A DNA stretch of 33,783 nt from the NCBI RefSeq assembly GCF_001434275.1, contig NZ_AZEZ01000078.1, positions 1,815-35,597 of the forward strand. Reading direction: 5' to 3'. Position numbers and translations under genes: made by a program. Shown here one piece after another: positions 33,647 through 33,783 of the stretch; the stretch's first letter is position 1, and every line of letters starts with the position of its first letter. The notes below the pieces were generated by a model. The model did no database searches and was not told the origin of the DNA. It saw nothing but the letters and a program-made list of their open reading frames with translations. This DNA is from Companilactobacillus mindensis DSM 14500. Lineage in GTDB: Bacteria; Bacillota; Bacilli; Lactobacillales; Lactobacillaceae.

Positions 33647-33783
33647 TATTGTTTTCTCCATGTTTGATTGGGTTTGGTCGCTTAAATCTTAACATGAGAA
33701 CAGTGATGTTCTTTTTTTTATTTTCTAGGGCGAATTGTCAAACTAAGTGCAACGGTTTGTCAAAAAATACTTCATATGGGGTT

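Larger units (their letters stand above)
32335..33783 (-). mobile_element. ISL3-family insertion sequence (right end outside the window)
   Basis: The left end starts GGCTCTTTGTCAAATCG at about 32335, typical of ISL3 terminal repeats, directly at the break of the serine hydrolase gene. One transposase gene fills the element. The matching inverted end is not reached: the window closes in ATATGGGGTT, which could be a few bases short of it. The 8-bp target duplication can therefore not be checked. Confidence 0.8.

Overview
The window looks like a chromosomal segment of a low-GC, heterotroph-type Lactobacillaceae bacterium. A Companilactobacillus-like lactobacillus is my best guess, with low confidence as to genus. 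The basis is strong GGAGG-type ribosome sites, frequent TTG starts, PTS-based beta-glucoside use with a cre box, a NADH-oxidase-type flavoprotein, an ISL3 element and a type II-A CRISPR-Cas locus whose Cas9 is typical of lactobacilli in length and motifs. All calls come from reading the sequence; no database was searched.

Region 1 (1-7000, minus strand): a beta-glucoside PTS operon. Its order of transcription is EIIB, EIIC, EIIA, SGNH/SASA carbohydrate esterase, ROK kinase, GH1 phospho-beta-glucosidase, closed by a 20-bp-stem terminator. It has a clear promoter (TTGACT-17-TATACT) with a perfect cre box at the start site and palindromes around it. Next to it lies a GntR/UTRA regulator gene broken by a 1-nt frameshift, although its operator-like palindromes are intact.

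Region 2 (7000-16100): ordinary accessory and housekeeping genes. These are VanZ-like, universal stress protein, TauE/SafE permease, ABC-F ATPase with one degenerate ATP site, a DUF915-type hydrolase translationally coupled to an orphan EIIC paralogue, a lipoprotein nuclease, a stand-alone EAL protein and a CoA-disulfide-reductase/NADH-oxidase-like flavoprotein.

Region 3 (16200-23550): a 5' fragment of a group II intron sits just behind a terminator-like stem, followed by a compact 7-kb satellite of PICI (SaPI-like) layout. It carries integrase and repressor on the minus strand, and Cro, excisionase/AlpA-like protein, small acidic proteins, prim-pol, SF3 replication helicase and an ArpU/sigma-like protein on the plus strand. 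Right behind the helicase gene is a replication-origin candidate in which eight GTGTCCA iterons are placed almost perfectly mirror-symmetrically about position 22146.

Region 4 (23129-31640): a 700-bp AT-rich gap, then cas9, a minus-strand tracrRNA gene with its own promoter and terminator, cas1, cas2, csn2 and an array of 26 repeats and 25 spacers. The 21 leader-proximal repeats are 35 nt and lack one T; the older repeats and the tracrRNA anti-repeat retain the 36-nt form. This records a repeat mutation that was fixed by later spacer acquisition.

Region 5 (31650-33783): a serine hydrolase (class A beta-lactamase-like) gene decapitated by an ISL3-family insertion sequence, whose far end lies just beyond the window.
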